From Lachnospiraceae bacterium (GTDB lineage: Bacteria > Bacillota > Clostridia > Lachnospirales > Lachnospiraceae), in the NCBI GenBank assembly GCA_017431345.1, contig JAFRLH010000083.1:99453-163452 (forward strand): a stretch of DNA of 64,000 bases, in the 5' to 3' direction. A program made the translations under genes and the position numbers. Position 1 is the stretch's first letter. Every line of letters starts with the position of its first letter. Below, piece by piece: positions 53,365 to 62,314 of the stretch. The notes under the pieces were generated by a model, which was not told the DNA's origin, made no database searches, and saw only the letters and a list, made by a program, of their open reading frames with translations.

Positions 53365-54263
53365 TACATCTCCACCTCCTTTGACCTGAAGAACCAGGCT
53401 GTCAGCCCGCTTATGATAAACACTGCCACTGTAAATACAACAGCCATTGCCTGTCCATATCCGGCTTTGTAATACTTAAACAGGTTGTTGTAAATCAGCA
53501 TTGCCACTGTCTCGGCAGACCGTCCCGGACCGCCTCCTGTTGCTGCCATGGGATAGTCAAACACTTTCATATTCCAACCAATCAGCAGCGTAAAATTCGT
53601 TGTGATTGATGGCACGATCAGCGGCAGTGTTACATGTTTGAATGTCTGCCACGGACTTGCGCCTTCGATCTGAGCAACCTCATAATAATCAGCCGGAATA
53701 CCCTGCAGACCCGCAATATAGATAACCATGCAGTATCCGGTAGTCGCCCAAACACAGATGAATGAAATTCCAACCATAACCCATGTCGACGAGCTGAGTG
53801 GATTAGACACACCGAATATGCCATAGAAAACATCACTGTAAATATATCTCCAGGTGAAAGATACCAGCACCAGGCTCAAACAATACGGCATAAACGCAAT
53901 CGTACGGCAGAAATTATTAAATCTTGTACTTCTTTGAAGCAGCAGTGCAAGGATCAGTCCCAATATATTCGGAAAAATTGTGGCGATGACCGTAAACACA
54001 ACCGTATTAACTGTTGCGTTTGAAAATGTTTTATCTGTAAACAATCGTATATAATTCTGAAAGCCCACATAACTGTAGGTCGGCCTGATTCCATTCCAGT
54101 TTGTAAAGGACAGCCTTACGCCCTCAAAAAAGGGGATGATAATTATCATGATGAACAGGGCCAGTGCCGGAACCAGGAAAGAAAAATCCGCTAGCTTTCT
54201 GCGAAAAATACTTACTCTTTTCCTTTGTACTCCTGTCTGCGCAGATCCCTTGTTATTATTCAT
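53364..54263 (-). CDS. ABC sugar-type transporter permease 1 (MalF/MsmF-like)
   Basis: Second membrane subunit, 299 residues with six segments. It begins with a polar tail and LADFSFLVPALALFIMIIII, then the MalF-type external loop FEGVRLSFTNW. The EAA loop is YEVAQIEGASPWQTFKHVTLP. It is separated from the binding-protein gene by 140 bases with a stable hairpin. Confidence 0.95.
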   Translation of the reverse strand: MNNNKGSAQTGVQRKRVSIFRRKLADFSFLVPALALFIMIIIIPFFEGVRLSFTNWNGIRPTYSYVGFQNYIRLFTDKTFSNATVNTVVFTVIATIFPNILGLILALLLQRSTRFNNFCRTIAFMPYCLSLVLVSFTWRYIYSDVFYGIFGVSNPLSSSTWVMVGISFICVWATTGYCMVIYIAGLQGIPADYYEVAQIEGASPWQTFKHVTLPLIVPSITTNFTLLIGWNMKVFDYPMAATGGGPGRSAETVAMLIYNNLFKYYKAGYGQAMAVVFTVAVFIISGLTAWFFRSKEVEM

Positions 54264-54351
54264 AGTTGTCTCCCATTTTTTTGTTCCAGAGGATATATTC
54301 TATGACTAGTATTAAAATCTTTACTGTTTATCACCATACCGCTCTTTATCC

Positions 54352-54379
54352 GGGAATCCCGGTATTAGCCGGGATTCCC
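54352..54379. repeat. Intercistronic stem-loop between binding protein and permease genes
   Basis: GGGAATCCCGG, loop TATTAG, CCGGGATTCCC: a perfect 11 bp stem without a minus-strand T-run. It probably protects the upstream message and raises binding-protein output. Confidence 0.75.
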
Positions 54380-54403
54380 ATGTTTTTCAAGGAGTTTCTG
54401 TCA

Positions 54404-55786
54404 TTACTGAGTGATATAAGACAGCTCTTCATCCAAATCAGAAAGCGTCTGATCAATATCAGCCTCGGTCTTTCCTTCCGAAATGAAGGTATGAATCGCA
54501 GTCTTCAGCGTCGTCAGGGCTTCACCGTCATAATCCGGTACATCCGCCTTGGAGACAACCTTGCCTGCTGACACATAAGCATCAATATCTGCAAGATGCT
54601 TGTATGCCGATGTATCAACTGCAGCATCTGCTGCTGCAGAATAGCACTTGGCAGCTGCCGTCCAAATTGCCTGGCCTTCGCCGGAAGACAGGAATTTTAC
54701 ATACTCTCTGGTCATCTCGGGGTTCGGGCAGTCTGCACCAATGATGAAAACATCATCACATCCGAACCACAGCAGGTTCTCTTCAGGGTTATTGGACCAA
54801 GGGAACGGGAAAAATCCATATTCATCTGTAGATCCCGCATCTGCAGCTGCAGCCAGGATATCACCAACACTCCATCCGCCGCAGATCATCATTGGTCTTT
54901 CACCAACACCGAATCCGGCAACAGCATCACCCTGTGTACGATTTCCGTCATCAGGCGCTTTATAGGTCGTAAGTTTTGCAAGGATCTTAAACCATTCCTT
55001 TGCAAGTTCGGAATCTGCCAACTTGATCTCTCCTGATTCTGACTGTGTAAAAATGCTGTCCTCTCCCCTTACATGAGCACTTACAGTTGCGTACGAATCA
55101 AAGAAATGGAAAACCGTATTTGCACCGTTCAGCGGAACCATAAACGGATACGTTCCCTTGTCCATAAATGCATCACACACAGCAACGAATTCATCCCACG
55201 TTGTAGGAACTGATACTCCGGCTTCCTCAAACATCCTGACATTATAGAAAACGCCTTTTACCTGCCCGTCGAAAGGAACTCCATAGTATTTTCCGCCCAC
55301 CTCGGTTTCAGCAAGAAGATCAGGATTGATACCGCCAATCAAATCGTCATACTCGCTAAGATCCATCACGTAACCGGCTTCGATATACTGCTTGATGGTT
55401 CTTGGCTTAGCCTGACAGATATTGGGGGCATCCCCTGCCACGACCCGGTTCTGAAATACCGTAAGCATATCATTGGAATCCATTGCGATATACTCGAAAG
55501 AGACATTTGGATGCAGTTCCGTAAACTTCGCCTGGATCTCCTCCATGGCAGCACCAAGAGTACCCTCCGTGTTGTAGTCAAGGATACTGATCAAAACCGG
55601 CTCATCCGATGCTTCAGCAGCTTCCGTTTCCGGAGCCTCTGTTGCAGCCGCAGGTTCTGCTGCTTCTGTTTCAACTGCAGGTGCAGCAGTCGTTTCCGGT
55701 GCAGAGCTTCCTCCGCAGGCAACAAGTGACAGGATCATAGCAGTTGCCATGACCAGTGCGACGATCTTTCCCATTTTCTTTTCCAT
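54404..55786 (-). CDS. ABC transporter substrate-binding lipoprotein (family 1)
   Basis: Extracellular receptor of the CUT1 importer, 460 residues. The signal peptide ends in lipobox SLVAC, followed by an ETTAAPAVETEAAEP-like linker to about residue 60. The mature part shows the family 1 plan: TLGAAMEEIQAKFTELHPNVSFEY, GKYYGVPFDGQVKGVFYN, WDEFVAVCDAFMDKG, and SSGEGQAIWTAAAKCYSAA near the end. Aromatic residues around the expected pocket agree with a sugar or polyol moiety, but the ligand is not known. The locus context suggests a heterocycle or a glycosylated heterocycle. Confidence 0.93.
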   Translation of the reverse strand: MEKKMGKIVALVMATAMILSLVACGGSSAPETTAAPAVETEAAEPAAATEAPETEAAEASDEPVLISILDYNTEGTLGAAMEEIQAKFTELHPNVSFEYIAMDSNDMLTVFQNRVVAGDAPNICQAKPRTIKQYIEAGYVMDLSEYDDLIGGINPDLLAETEVGGKYYGVPFDGQVKGVFYNVRMFEEAGVSVPTTWDEFVAVCDAFMDKGTYPFMVPLNGANTVFHFFDSYATVSAHVRGEDSIFTQSESGEIKLADSELAKEWFKILAKLTTYKAPDDGNRTQGDAVAGFGVGERPMMICGGWSVGDILAAAADAGSTDEYGFFPFPWSNNPEENLLWFGCDDVFIIGADCPNPEMTREYVKFLSSGEGQAIWTAAAKCYSAAADAAVDTSAYKHLADIDAYVSAGKVVSKADVPDYDGEALTTLKTAIHTFISEGKTEADIDQTLSDLDEELSYITQ

Positions 55787-55824
55787 GTCTTCCTCCTTAT
55801 TGTTTTTAGGCTTAATCTGCCTTT

Positions 55825-55853
55825 TATTTACTTAGGAGCATCGGTTTTTTCAA
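55825..55853 (-). promoter_or_regulatory. Candidate promoter of the binding-protein gene
   Basis: On the minus strand TTGAAA (55853-55848), 17 bases, TAAATA (55830-55825), about 40 bases upstream of the start. Confidence 0.5.
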
Positions 55854-55884
55854 AATACCTACTGCATGTTTTACCGACACATCC

Positions 55885-56436
55885 TTAAAGTTCCGGTTCT
55901 GAAAGCTCACACAGTTTTTCAATATATTCTTTTGTCATCTTCGGTCTGGAAAGACCAAGTTCCCAGGGAAACACATTCCAATACCACCAGTGATATCTGT
56001 TCACATAGCATTCCCAAATCCAGATCAAATCCCGGAAATCTTCCTTGTTCGTGATGCTGTCATAAGAATCTACGATATCCAGATAAAAATTCCACATCTC
56101 TTTCATATTGAACCAGGGGGCAGGGCAGTGAGGCGGGTTGTACTTTCCATAGAGCTGGCATGTCCCCTCTGTAAGAATCCTGAACATATCCTTGCACTGA
56201 TCCAGCGAATAGAGATCGCTTTTTATCATGTCATACATTGCAGGCTCGATCACTGCCCAGCCCATAGCCTGCGTATCAGAAATCAGAAACAGCTGGTTCG
56301 TAAGAACCTGTCCGCCTGTGCCAGCCCCTCCCGGAAATACTCCCATTTTGCTCATCGTGACAGCTTTTGGCTCGTCAAACCATATCTTTTTCAGTGCCTC
56401 GTAAATGGCATCCTGTACATCTTTCCAATTTTTCAT
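55885..56436 (-). CDS. Uncharacterised Trp-rich protein, copy B (partner of DUF3830)
   Basis: Protein of 183 residues from ATG 56436 (GAGGTG upstream; a GTG three codons earlier is possible). It shares with copy A the motifs KIWFDEP, GVFPGGAGTGGQ, CPAPWFNM, YDSITNKEDF and the aromatic stretch YVNRYHWWYWNVFPWEL. The Gly-rich GGAGTGGQ and conserved Cys-Pro suggest an active or ligand site, but I know no characterised relative. It sits directly between DUF3830 copy B and the binding-protein gene. Confidence 0.7.
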   Translation of the reverse strand: MKNWKDVQDAIYEALKKIWFDEPKAVTMSKMGVFPGGAGTGGQVLTNQLFLISDTQAMGWAVIEPAMYDMIKSDLYSLDQCKDMFRILTEGTCQLYGKYNPPHCPAPWFNMKEMWNFYLDIVDSYDSITNKEDFRDLIWIWECYVNRYHWWYWNVFPWELGLSRPKMTKEYIEKLCELSEPEL

Positions 56437-56460
56437 CTGTATCACCTCTTCCTTCTCTTA

Positions 56461-56898
56461 TCACGCTTCTTCAAAGCGTTCTGCTGATATGACCGCCAGC
56501 TTGTGATAGAGATAGCAGTGATACCAGACATCTTTACACGCTTCCATATACTCTGCCAGCTGCTCTTCTCTGACATGAGCGATCTCTCCCGCACCCGAGA
56601 TAAGCGGCTCTGTAAGCTCTTCGTGCATAAGGAGCAGATCAAATCCGTTCCATCCGATCATTCCGGCCAAATCACCGCAAAGAAGAAGTGGCTCTTTTGG
56701 TGCGACCATCATAAACTTCTTGTCCGGAAACGGATATGAATTGATCAGTCCACCTGTGGACCCGGTATGATGGCAAACAAAATCCTTCCTTCCATCTTTG
56801 AGAAAATTCCACAGATTCTCTTCAAGTTCTGTCTCCTTCCCGGCGAAGTCCGCCACGACCCTGCAGCCGTTTGGAAATGTTATGGCAATACTTTTCAT
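56461..56898 (-). CDS. DUF3830 family cyclophilin-like protein, copy B
   Basis: Protein of 145 residues from ATG 56898 (GGAGGA upstream). It opens MKSIAITFPNGCRVVADFAG and ends CKDVWYHCYLYHKLAVISAE, parallel to copy A. Also shared are the VCHHTGSTGG / CQHTVSTGRG block and the EEL/EDMxxYxEAC region. The pair DUF3830-partner lies inside the importer gene set, between the ATPase and binding-protein genes, which ties its function to the imported compound. Confidence 0.8.
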   Translation of the reverse strand: MKSIAITFPNGCRVVADFAGKETELEENLWNFLKDGRKDFVCHHTGSTGGLINSYPFPDKKFMMVAPKEPLLLCGDLAGMIGWNGFDLLLMHEELTEPLISGAGEIAHVREEQLAEYMEACKDVWYHCYLYHKLAVISAERFEEA

Positions 56899-56925
56899 GA
56901 TTCCTCCTGTATATCTCAACTGTTA

Positions 56926-58032
56926 TCAGTTGGTGATTACTTCTCCGGTAACTCTGTCAAACACATGAATCTTCTCTTTATCGAATGTGAACGCCGCCTG
57001 ATCTCCAGGTCTCAGTTCAGTTGCAGATTCAGTCCTTATCGTGATCTGTCTGTCTCCAAGGACAACATACAGGAATACTTCCGCTCCCAGCATCTCGTAG
57101 ACGTTTACCCTGCATTCGAACACTTCATCCCTCGGTTCATATTTACTCAATATGCAAATATCTTCCGGCCGAATTCCAAGATCTACAGCCTTTCCAACAT
57201 AGTTTCTTTTCCGAATTGCCCTGGCTTTTTCATCCGGGAGCACAATTCTTTTCCCCTCAGTCACAAGCGCGATTTTCCCATCATGCTCTTCAACCTGAAC
57301 CTCCAGAAAATTCATCTGCGGCGATCCCATAAATCCGGCAACAAACCGATTCTCAGGCTTGTCATATAGATTCCTAGGACTGTCCACCTGTTGTATCACT
57401 CCATCCTTCATGACAACAATGCGTGTGCCTAACGTCATCGCTTCGGTCTGATCATGGGTCACATAGATTATGGTAGCATTCAAGCGCTGATGCAGTTTTG
57501 CTATTTCTGTTCTCATCTGAACACGAAGTTTTGCATCAAGATTTGAAAGCGGTTCATCCATCAGAAACACCTTGGGATTCCTTACGATTGCCCTTCCCAT
57601 TGCTACCCGCTGCCGCTGACCGCCTGAGAGCATCTTGGGCTTCCTGTCAAGTAAAGAAGTAAGCTCCAGGATTTCAGCCGCTTTCTTTACTCTCTTCTCG
57701 ATCTCCTTCTTTGGAGTTCCTCTCAGCTTCAGGCCGAAAGCCATGTTCTGATAGACCGTCATATGAGGATACAAAGCATAATTCTGAAATATCATGGCGA
57801 TATCTCTGTCCTTCGGCTCCGCATCATTCATCACCTTTCCATCGATCAGCAGCTCGCCGGAAGAAATATCCTCCAATCCGGCTATCATTCTTAAAGTAGT
57901 AGATTTTCCACAGCCGGAAGGTCCCACGAAAATAATAAATTCCTTATCCTTTATATCCAATGTAAAGTCTTTAACAGCTTCAAATCCGTTCGGATACTTC
58001 TTAAAAATGTTTTTCAAGGATATCTCTGCCAT
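56926..58032 (-). CDS. ABC sugar-type transporter ATP-binding protein (MsmK/UgpC-like)
   Basis: ATPase that powers the CUT1 importer, 368 residues from ATG 58032 (GGGGAG upstream). Walker A FVGPSGCGKSTTLRMIAG, signature MLSGGQRQRVAMGRAI, Walker B KVFLMDEPLSNLDAKL and switch His in YVTHDQTEAMTLG are all intact. The C-terminal third is the regulatory TOBE/OB region (VAGFMGSPQMNF, LGIRPEDI). Having the ATPase in the same locus is notable, since many Clostridia use one shared MsmK for several importers. Confidence 0.96.
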   Translation of the reverse strand: MAEISLKNIFKKYPNGFEAVKDFTLDIKDKEFIIFVGPSGCGKSTTLRMIAGLEDISSGELLIDGKVMNDAEPKDRDIAMIFQNYALYPHMTVYQNMAFGLKLRGTPKKEIEKRVKKAAEILELTSLLDRKPKMLSGGQRQRVAMGRAIVRNPKVFLMDEPLSNLDAKLRVQMRTEIAKLHQRLNATIIYVTHDQTEAMTLGTRIVVMKDGVIQQVDSPRNLYDKPENRFVAGFMGSPQMNFLEVQVEEHDGKIALVTEGKRIVLPDEKARAIRKRNYVGKAVDLGIRPEDICILSKYEPRDEVFECRVNVYEMLGAEVFLYVVLGDRQITIRTESATELRPGDQAAFTFDKEKIHVFDRVTGEVITN

Positions 58033-58122
58033 AGTACTCCCCTTCTGCAACAGTATTTAATGCTGATTTCCAGTTGACCTTTGCACAGATTTAATTCTGC
58101 TGTTAGAATTATATTGTATTCT

Positions 58123-58181
58123 GTCTACTTAATATCAATATGTAAATTTTTTTTAATTCGGGTTTTTTATTAAGTCTACTT
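58123..58181. promoter_or_regulatory. Direct repeats GTCTACTT in the gap before the importer genes
   Basis: GTCTACTT occurs at 58123-58130 and 58174-58181, 51 bases apart (about five helical turns), both in T/A-rich context (TTAAGTAGAC / AAAGTAGAC on the minus strand). They flank the likely promoter (TTGATA, 19 bases, TATAAT). A repressor or activator of the locus could bind here. Confidence 0.4.
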
Positions 58182-58221
58182 TACATCTCTAAGTATGGCG
58201 TCTTAACAATAAAGCTTACTC

Positions 58222-59586
58222 TTACATCAGCCTTCCGTATCCGGCTTCAGCCTTTACCTCACCATTCTCATAGATGATTTCTCCACGCAGGATTACTGTC
58301 TCTGGTTTCCCGGTCACCTTCACGCCATCCAGGAAATGGCAGATGTCCTTCGCCTTTGTATGCATCTCATCAGCTTTCAGTTCATATTCCTTATAAGGAT
58401 CCAGGATAACAAGATCTGCATCGTAACCGACTTCGATCTTTCCTTTTCCTACCAGTCCGAAAATACGAGCCGGATTCTCGCTGAGAAGTTCAACTGCTCT
58501 CTCCAGGCTGATTCTTCCGTCCTTTACAGCTTTGAAGATAAAAGCTCCTCTTGTTTCAAGCCCAGGGAATCCAGACGGTGCAACAAAAATATCCTCTTTT
58601 TTGCGTTCCTTCTCCGCAACGGTATACGGAGCATGATCACTGCCAATGGTATCTATTGATCCGTCTTCTACATATTTCCAAAGCTGTTCTACCATTTCAG
58701 GAGATCTGAGTGCCGGATTGCATTTTACGTATGTACCATATTTGTCAAGCCATGTCTCATCCATATAGAGATACTGCGGACAAGTTTCAATATAAACCTC
58801 CTGTCCCTTTGCTCTGGCTTCAAGTGCCGCCTCAACGGCTTCTGGGCTTGAGATATGTACCAAGTAGGTTCTTGCCTCTGTTGCTCTGGCTAATGTGAGA
58901 AGTTTTTTTACTGCAAGTACTTCCGTAACAGGAAGTCTGGACAGACAATGTGCTCTCGGGAATGTCATTCCTTTGCTACGCAGTTCTCTGATTCCGTTGG
59001 ATACCATATCGTTATCTTCAGTATGTGCTGCGGCAAGAAGACCAGTCGATGAGATCTCTTTCAATGCACAATACAGTTCGTATGTATTGCTGCAGCACAG
59101 ACCTTCAAATTCTTTTTCCCTGCCTTCTGGAGGCTCATGCAGGAATGTCTTAAATCCAACGATTCCAGCATCTGCCACTCGTCCGATCTGATCAAGATGG
59201 TCTCCGCCTGCAGCGCCGAGAAATGCGCCATCCACTACTGCCTGCTCCAGAAACGCATCCCTGCGGGCTTTCAGTATTTCAGGAGAATACTGCGGCGGTG
59301 TAGATATTGGATGTTCTATAATGCTCGTTGTTCCTCCTGCCGCCGCCGCACAGGTTCCTGTAAAAAAATCCTCCCTGTGTGCGCCTCCCGGATACCTGAT
59401 ATGTACATGCGGATCTACACCACCCGGCAATACATATTTTCCTGCCGCATCGATCACTCTTTCTGCATCCAGTTCATAATTGTCCGCATTAAGTCCTGTT
59501 ATCTTTCCATTTTTAACAGCAATGCTGCAGCAGACCTGAGCTCCTTTCAGTACTACCGTTGCATTTTTGACAATCAAATCCAGCAT
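58222..59586 (-). CDS. Hydantoinase / dihydropyrimidinase-family cyclic amidohydrolase
   Basis: Opens a cyclic ureide such as a hydantoin, dihydropyrimidine or allantoin. I use MLDLIVKNATVVL (ATG 59586, AAGGAGG upstream), 454 residues. The binuclear zinc site is complete: His60 and His62 in DPHVHIRYPG, carboxylated Lys146 in GFKTFLHE, His188 in AAHTEDND, His244 in LVHISSPEA and Asp317 in IGSDHAPY. The closest known groups are allantoinase, hydantoinase and dihydropyrimidinase. Next to a carbamoyl-amino-acid hydrolase it most likely makes an N-carbamoyl amino acid, perhaps N-carbamoylglutamate from hydantoin-5-propionate. Confidence 0.9.
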   Translation of the reverse strand: MLDLIVKNATVVLKGAQVCCSIAVKNGKITGLNADNYELDAERVIDAAGKYVLPGGVDPHVHIRYPGGAHREDFFTGTCAAAAGGTTSIIEHPISTPPQYSPEILKARRDAFLEQAVVDGAFLGAAGGDHLDQIGRVADAGIVGFKTFLHEPPEGREKEFEGLCCSNTYELYCALKEISSTGLLAAAHTEDNDMVSNGIRELRSKGMTFPRAHCLSRLPVTEVLAVKKLLTLARATEARTYLVHISSPEAVEAALEARAKGQEVYIETCPQYLYMDETWLDKYGTYVKCNPALRSPEMVEQLWKYVEDGSIDTIGSDHAPYTVAEKERKKEDIFVAPSGFPGLETRGAFIFKAVKDGRISLERAVELLSENPARIFGLVGKGKIEVGYDADLVILDPYKEYELKADEMHTKAKDICHFLDGVKVTGKPETVILRGEIIYENGEVKAEAGYGRLM

Positions 59587-59599
59587 TTTCCCCTCCTTA

Positions 59600-61066
59600 T
59601 TACAGACGTGTACTATTGCAACGCTTATAGCATTTGGCAAATATTTCCTTAACACCTTCACTTTCTTTCCAGGCGAGGTCATGTTCTTTACGGATCTCTT
59701 TGCGGATTTCTTTCAAGTGTTCCAAAACAGATTTCTCATCTATCGTGACCAGTCTGCCGTCCTGAAGCACTATCTTTCCGTCTACGATCACTGTATCGAC
59801 ACTGGAACCATTCTCGGAATATGTCATCACCATATCGGGATCGTCCGACATGACATACTGCTCATTTTCCGCATTCAGTATGGTGATATCAGCCTTCATT
59901 CCTTCAGCGATGATTCCTGTTTCCTGTTCCTTTTTCAGGCACCTGCTCCCATTGAATGTTGCCATCCGAAACATGTCTTTCGCTGTCAGCCATCTGGTAT
60001 AATCCGGCGTTCGAAGTTTACTGATCAGACATCCGATCTTCATGGCGTCAAAAATGTTTGCGGAATCATTTGCGCTCATATTGTCCGTGCCAAGACCAAC
60101 CGGAATTTTTTCAAGCATTTCACGAATCGGTGCAACACCGCTTCCCATCCTCAGATTGCAGGCGGGATTATGTACTGCGGTACAGCCTGAATTCTCCATA
60201 AGTTTGAGATCTTTCTCTGTTATCCAGTTGCAGTGGATCAGGACCATATTTTCGTTAAGAAGTCCAAGATCATACATATATCTGACCAGTGTTTTTCCGA
60301 AAAACATCGGTCCGGTACATTTCTGTACATATGTTTCAAGCATATGACAGGAAACAGGAACATTGTACTTCAGAGAAAGATCCCTAAACCCTTCCATCAT
60401 CTTCTGTGTACTGCGCATCGGTGCCGAAATGGAGAGACCAACTGTCGCCAATGCGTCCGTCCTGTTATATCGGTTCATGGAATCCTCCATAAATCCGATA
60501 ATATCTTCTTCCGGCGGAAAGCTTACACAGATGGCTTCCTTCATCCTGTCTGTAAACAGTTCATCTGCATAAGGGATAGTCTTTTCCATGGTAATGTTCT
60601 TTGTATGCGGACACACTACCGCACGCATGCCGATATCTTCATACGCACGCACGATCGCATCCAGACATTCCTCGTCGGTAATTCCGTTTAGCAGTACGTC
60701 ATCCATAACAGATGTGGTGCCAGAATGAAGCATCTCCATAGCCCCCAGAATCGTCCGGTAATAAACCTGATCGGGAGTATGCCTGACTCCTGAAAAAAAC
60801 GGGCGCACCACTGGCATCCATATCTCAAGCGGCATATTTTCAAGCCACGCCTTGTTAAAATTGTCATGCGAATGAAGATGCGCATTTACCAGCCCCGGTA
60901 TCACAATCTTATCGGATGCATCAATGACAACCGCATCTTTTTCATCGATATCCGCTGCTATTTTTGTTATCGTGTTTCCTGATATAAGAATATCAGTTTT
61001 TACATAACGGCTTTCACACCCCGGATAAGACGTGAGTTTTGTCAGTCCTGCTTTTATCAGATACAT
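59600..61066 (-). CDS. ATZ/TRZ-type metal-dependent amidohydrolase
   Basis: Member of the family of cytosine, guanine, SAH and chlorotriazine deaminases and hydrolases, which replace an exocyclic amino, thio or halo group on a heterocycle. The 488 residues carry His63/His65 in NAHLHSHDN, His241 in SCHMLE, His278 in LIHCNW and Asp328 in GLGTDNMS: the mononuclear site is intact. It overlaps the N-carbamoyl hydrolase gene by 10 bases and lies 13 bases before the hydantoinase gene. In ergothioneine breakdown a step is needed that turns thiohydantoin-propionate into hydantoin-propionate; this enzyme is a good candidate. Confidence 0.88.
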   Translation of the reverse strand: MYLIKAGLTKLTSYPGCESRYVKTDILISGNTITKIAADIDEKDAVVIDASDKIVIPGLVNAHLHSHDNFNKAWLENMPLEIWMPVVRPFFSGVRHTPDQVYYRTILGAMEMLHSGTTSVMDDVLLNGITDEECLDAIVRAYEDIGMRAVVCPHTKNITMEKTIPYADELFTDRMKEAICVSFPPEEDIIGFMEDSMNRYNRTDALATVGLSISAPMRSTQKMMEGFRDLSLKYNVPVSCHMLETYVQKCTGPMFFGKTLVRYMYDLGLLNENMVLIHCNWITEKDLKLMENSGCTAVHNPACNLRMGSGVAPIREMLEKIPVGLGTDNMSANDSANIFDAMKIGCLISKLRTPDYTRWLTAKDMFRMATFNGSRCLKKEQETGIIAEGMKADITILNAENEQYVMSDDPDMVMTYSENGSSVDTVIVDGKIVLQDGRLVTIDEKSVLEHLKEIRKEIRKEHDLAWKESEGVKEIFAKCYKRCNSTRL

Positions 61067-62298
61067 TTATCCGCCTCCAGCATATTTAAAACCAAAAAGT
61101 CCACAGCCTTAGCAATCTGTGAAGAATCCGAATACTCCTCCGGGCAATGGCTGTATCCATCTTTCGACGGAATAAAAATCATCATAGCCGGATTTGTCTT
61201 TGAAATGATTTTTGCGTCATGTCCTGCCCAGCTGAAAAGATGCATCATATCATCTCTTCCCGCAGCCAGTCTGTCTGCAGCTCCAATCAGATCTCTGTCA
61301 AAGCTGATTGGAGGCACATATGCATGTTCTCCGATGCTTACAGTATTTCCGTATTTTTCTGCAATACGGCCAGCTTCCTTTCGAAGCACATCCATTGCCT
61401 TTCTGATTTCTTCCTCACTGTCCGAACGCATTTCCATGACAGACCATGCTTCTCCCGGGATTACATTATGCTGATTTGGAAGAACACCAATCTTTCCGTT
61501 TGTAACAACGATTTTTCCATTGTTAACCAGCCCGTATGAATATGCTGTACAGATAAATTCCGAGAGCGCTGCAACTGCATCCTGCCTGCGGCTCATTTCC
61601 GTAGTTCCTGCATGATTTGCCTGTCCGGTAAAAGCAATTCTGGTACGCATAATTCCCACCACACCATCCACGATTGCAAAGGCTTTTCCTTTCTCAAAGA
61701 GGATAATGCCCTGTTCAGCATGCATTTCAAAAAAAGCATGATAGCGATTCTTTGCCCAACCGAAATCCTCACCGTAAACCGGTTTATCATATCTGACTGC
61801 TGCAGCGGCTTCACCCGGCGTTCTCCCTGAAGAGTCCCTGTACTGCTCAAGCCGAAGCAAAGATGTGCTGCCTGCCATATATTCACTGCCCAGACAGCCC
61901 TTTCCAAACACTCCGCCTTCCTCTTCCGCAAAAGCAATTACTTCAACCGGTCTTTCGGGAACAATGCCCGATTCTTTCAGGATTCTTACAGCCTCTATTC
62001 CTGCAATCAAACCTGTTGCTCCATCATAGGCTCCGCCGTTTATCACCGTATCAAGATGTGATCCGGTTCCCACCGGCTTTGCAGAAGAACCTGCAGGATT
62101 AAAGATCCCTGTCAGATTTCCGAATCCGTCCATTTTGACGGTCATGTCCAGCTCCTTCATCAAACATTCCACATATGTTACGGCTTCCGCCCACGCGTCA
62201 GAAAATGTCTGACGCGTGAGCCTTCCAGATTCTGAAGAAAAACGGGAAAGTTCCCGCAAATGCCGTTCTATAAGATTTTCATCTGCCTTTACGGGCAT
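61057..62298 (-). CDS. N-carbamoyl-L-amino acid hydrolase / allantoate amidohydrolase family (M20)
   Basis: Hydrolyses N-carbamoyl amino acids to the amino acid, CO2 and ammonia. I take MPVKADENLIERHL (ATG 62298, 16 bases past the preceding stop), 413 residues; an upstream ATG would overlap the previous gene. The binuclear metal site of the HyuC/AllC group is visible: His81 in TGSHLDTV, Asp92 in GGAYDGATG, Glu126-127 in AFAEEEGG, His193 in EMHAEQG and a late His in SWAGHDAK. LPNQHNVIPGE is also typical. It is one of four consecutive enzyme genes in a unit that begins with the urocanase-like gene. Confidence 0.92.
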   Translation of the reverse strand: MPVKADENLIERHLRELSRFSSESGRLTRQTFSDAWAEAVTYVECLMKELDMTVKMDGFGNLTGIFNPAGSSAKPVGTGSHLDTVINGGAYDGATGLIAGIEAVRILKESGIVPERPVEVIAFAEEEGGVFGKGCLGSEYMAGSTSLLRLEQYRDSSGRTPGEAAAAVRYDKPVYGEDFGWAKNRYHAFFEMHAEQGIILFEKGKAFAIVDGVVGIMRTRIAFTGQANHAGTTEMSRRQDAVAALSEFICTAYSYGLVNNGKIVVTNGKIGVLPNQHNVIPGEAWSVMEMRSDSEEEIRKAMDVLRKEAGRIAEKYGNTVSIGEHAYVPPISFDRDLIGAADRLAAGRDDMMHLFSWAGHDAKIISKTNPAMMIFIPSKDGYSHCPEEYSDSSQIAKAVDFLVLNMLEADKCI

Positions 62299-62314
62299 AT
62301 AAACACCATGCTTT

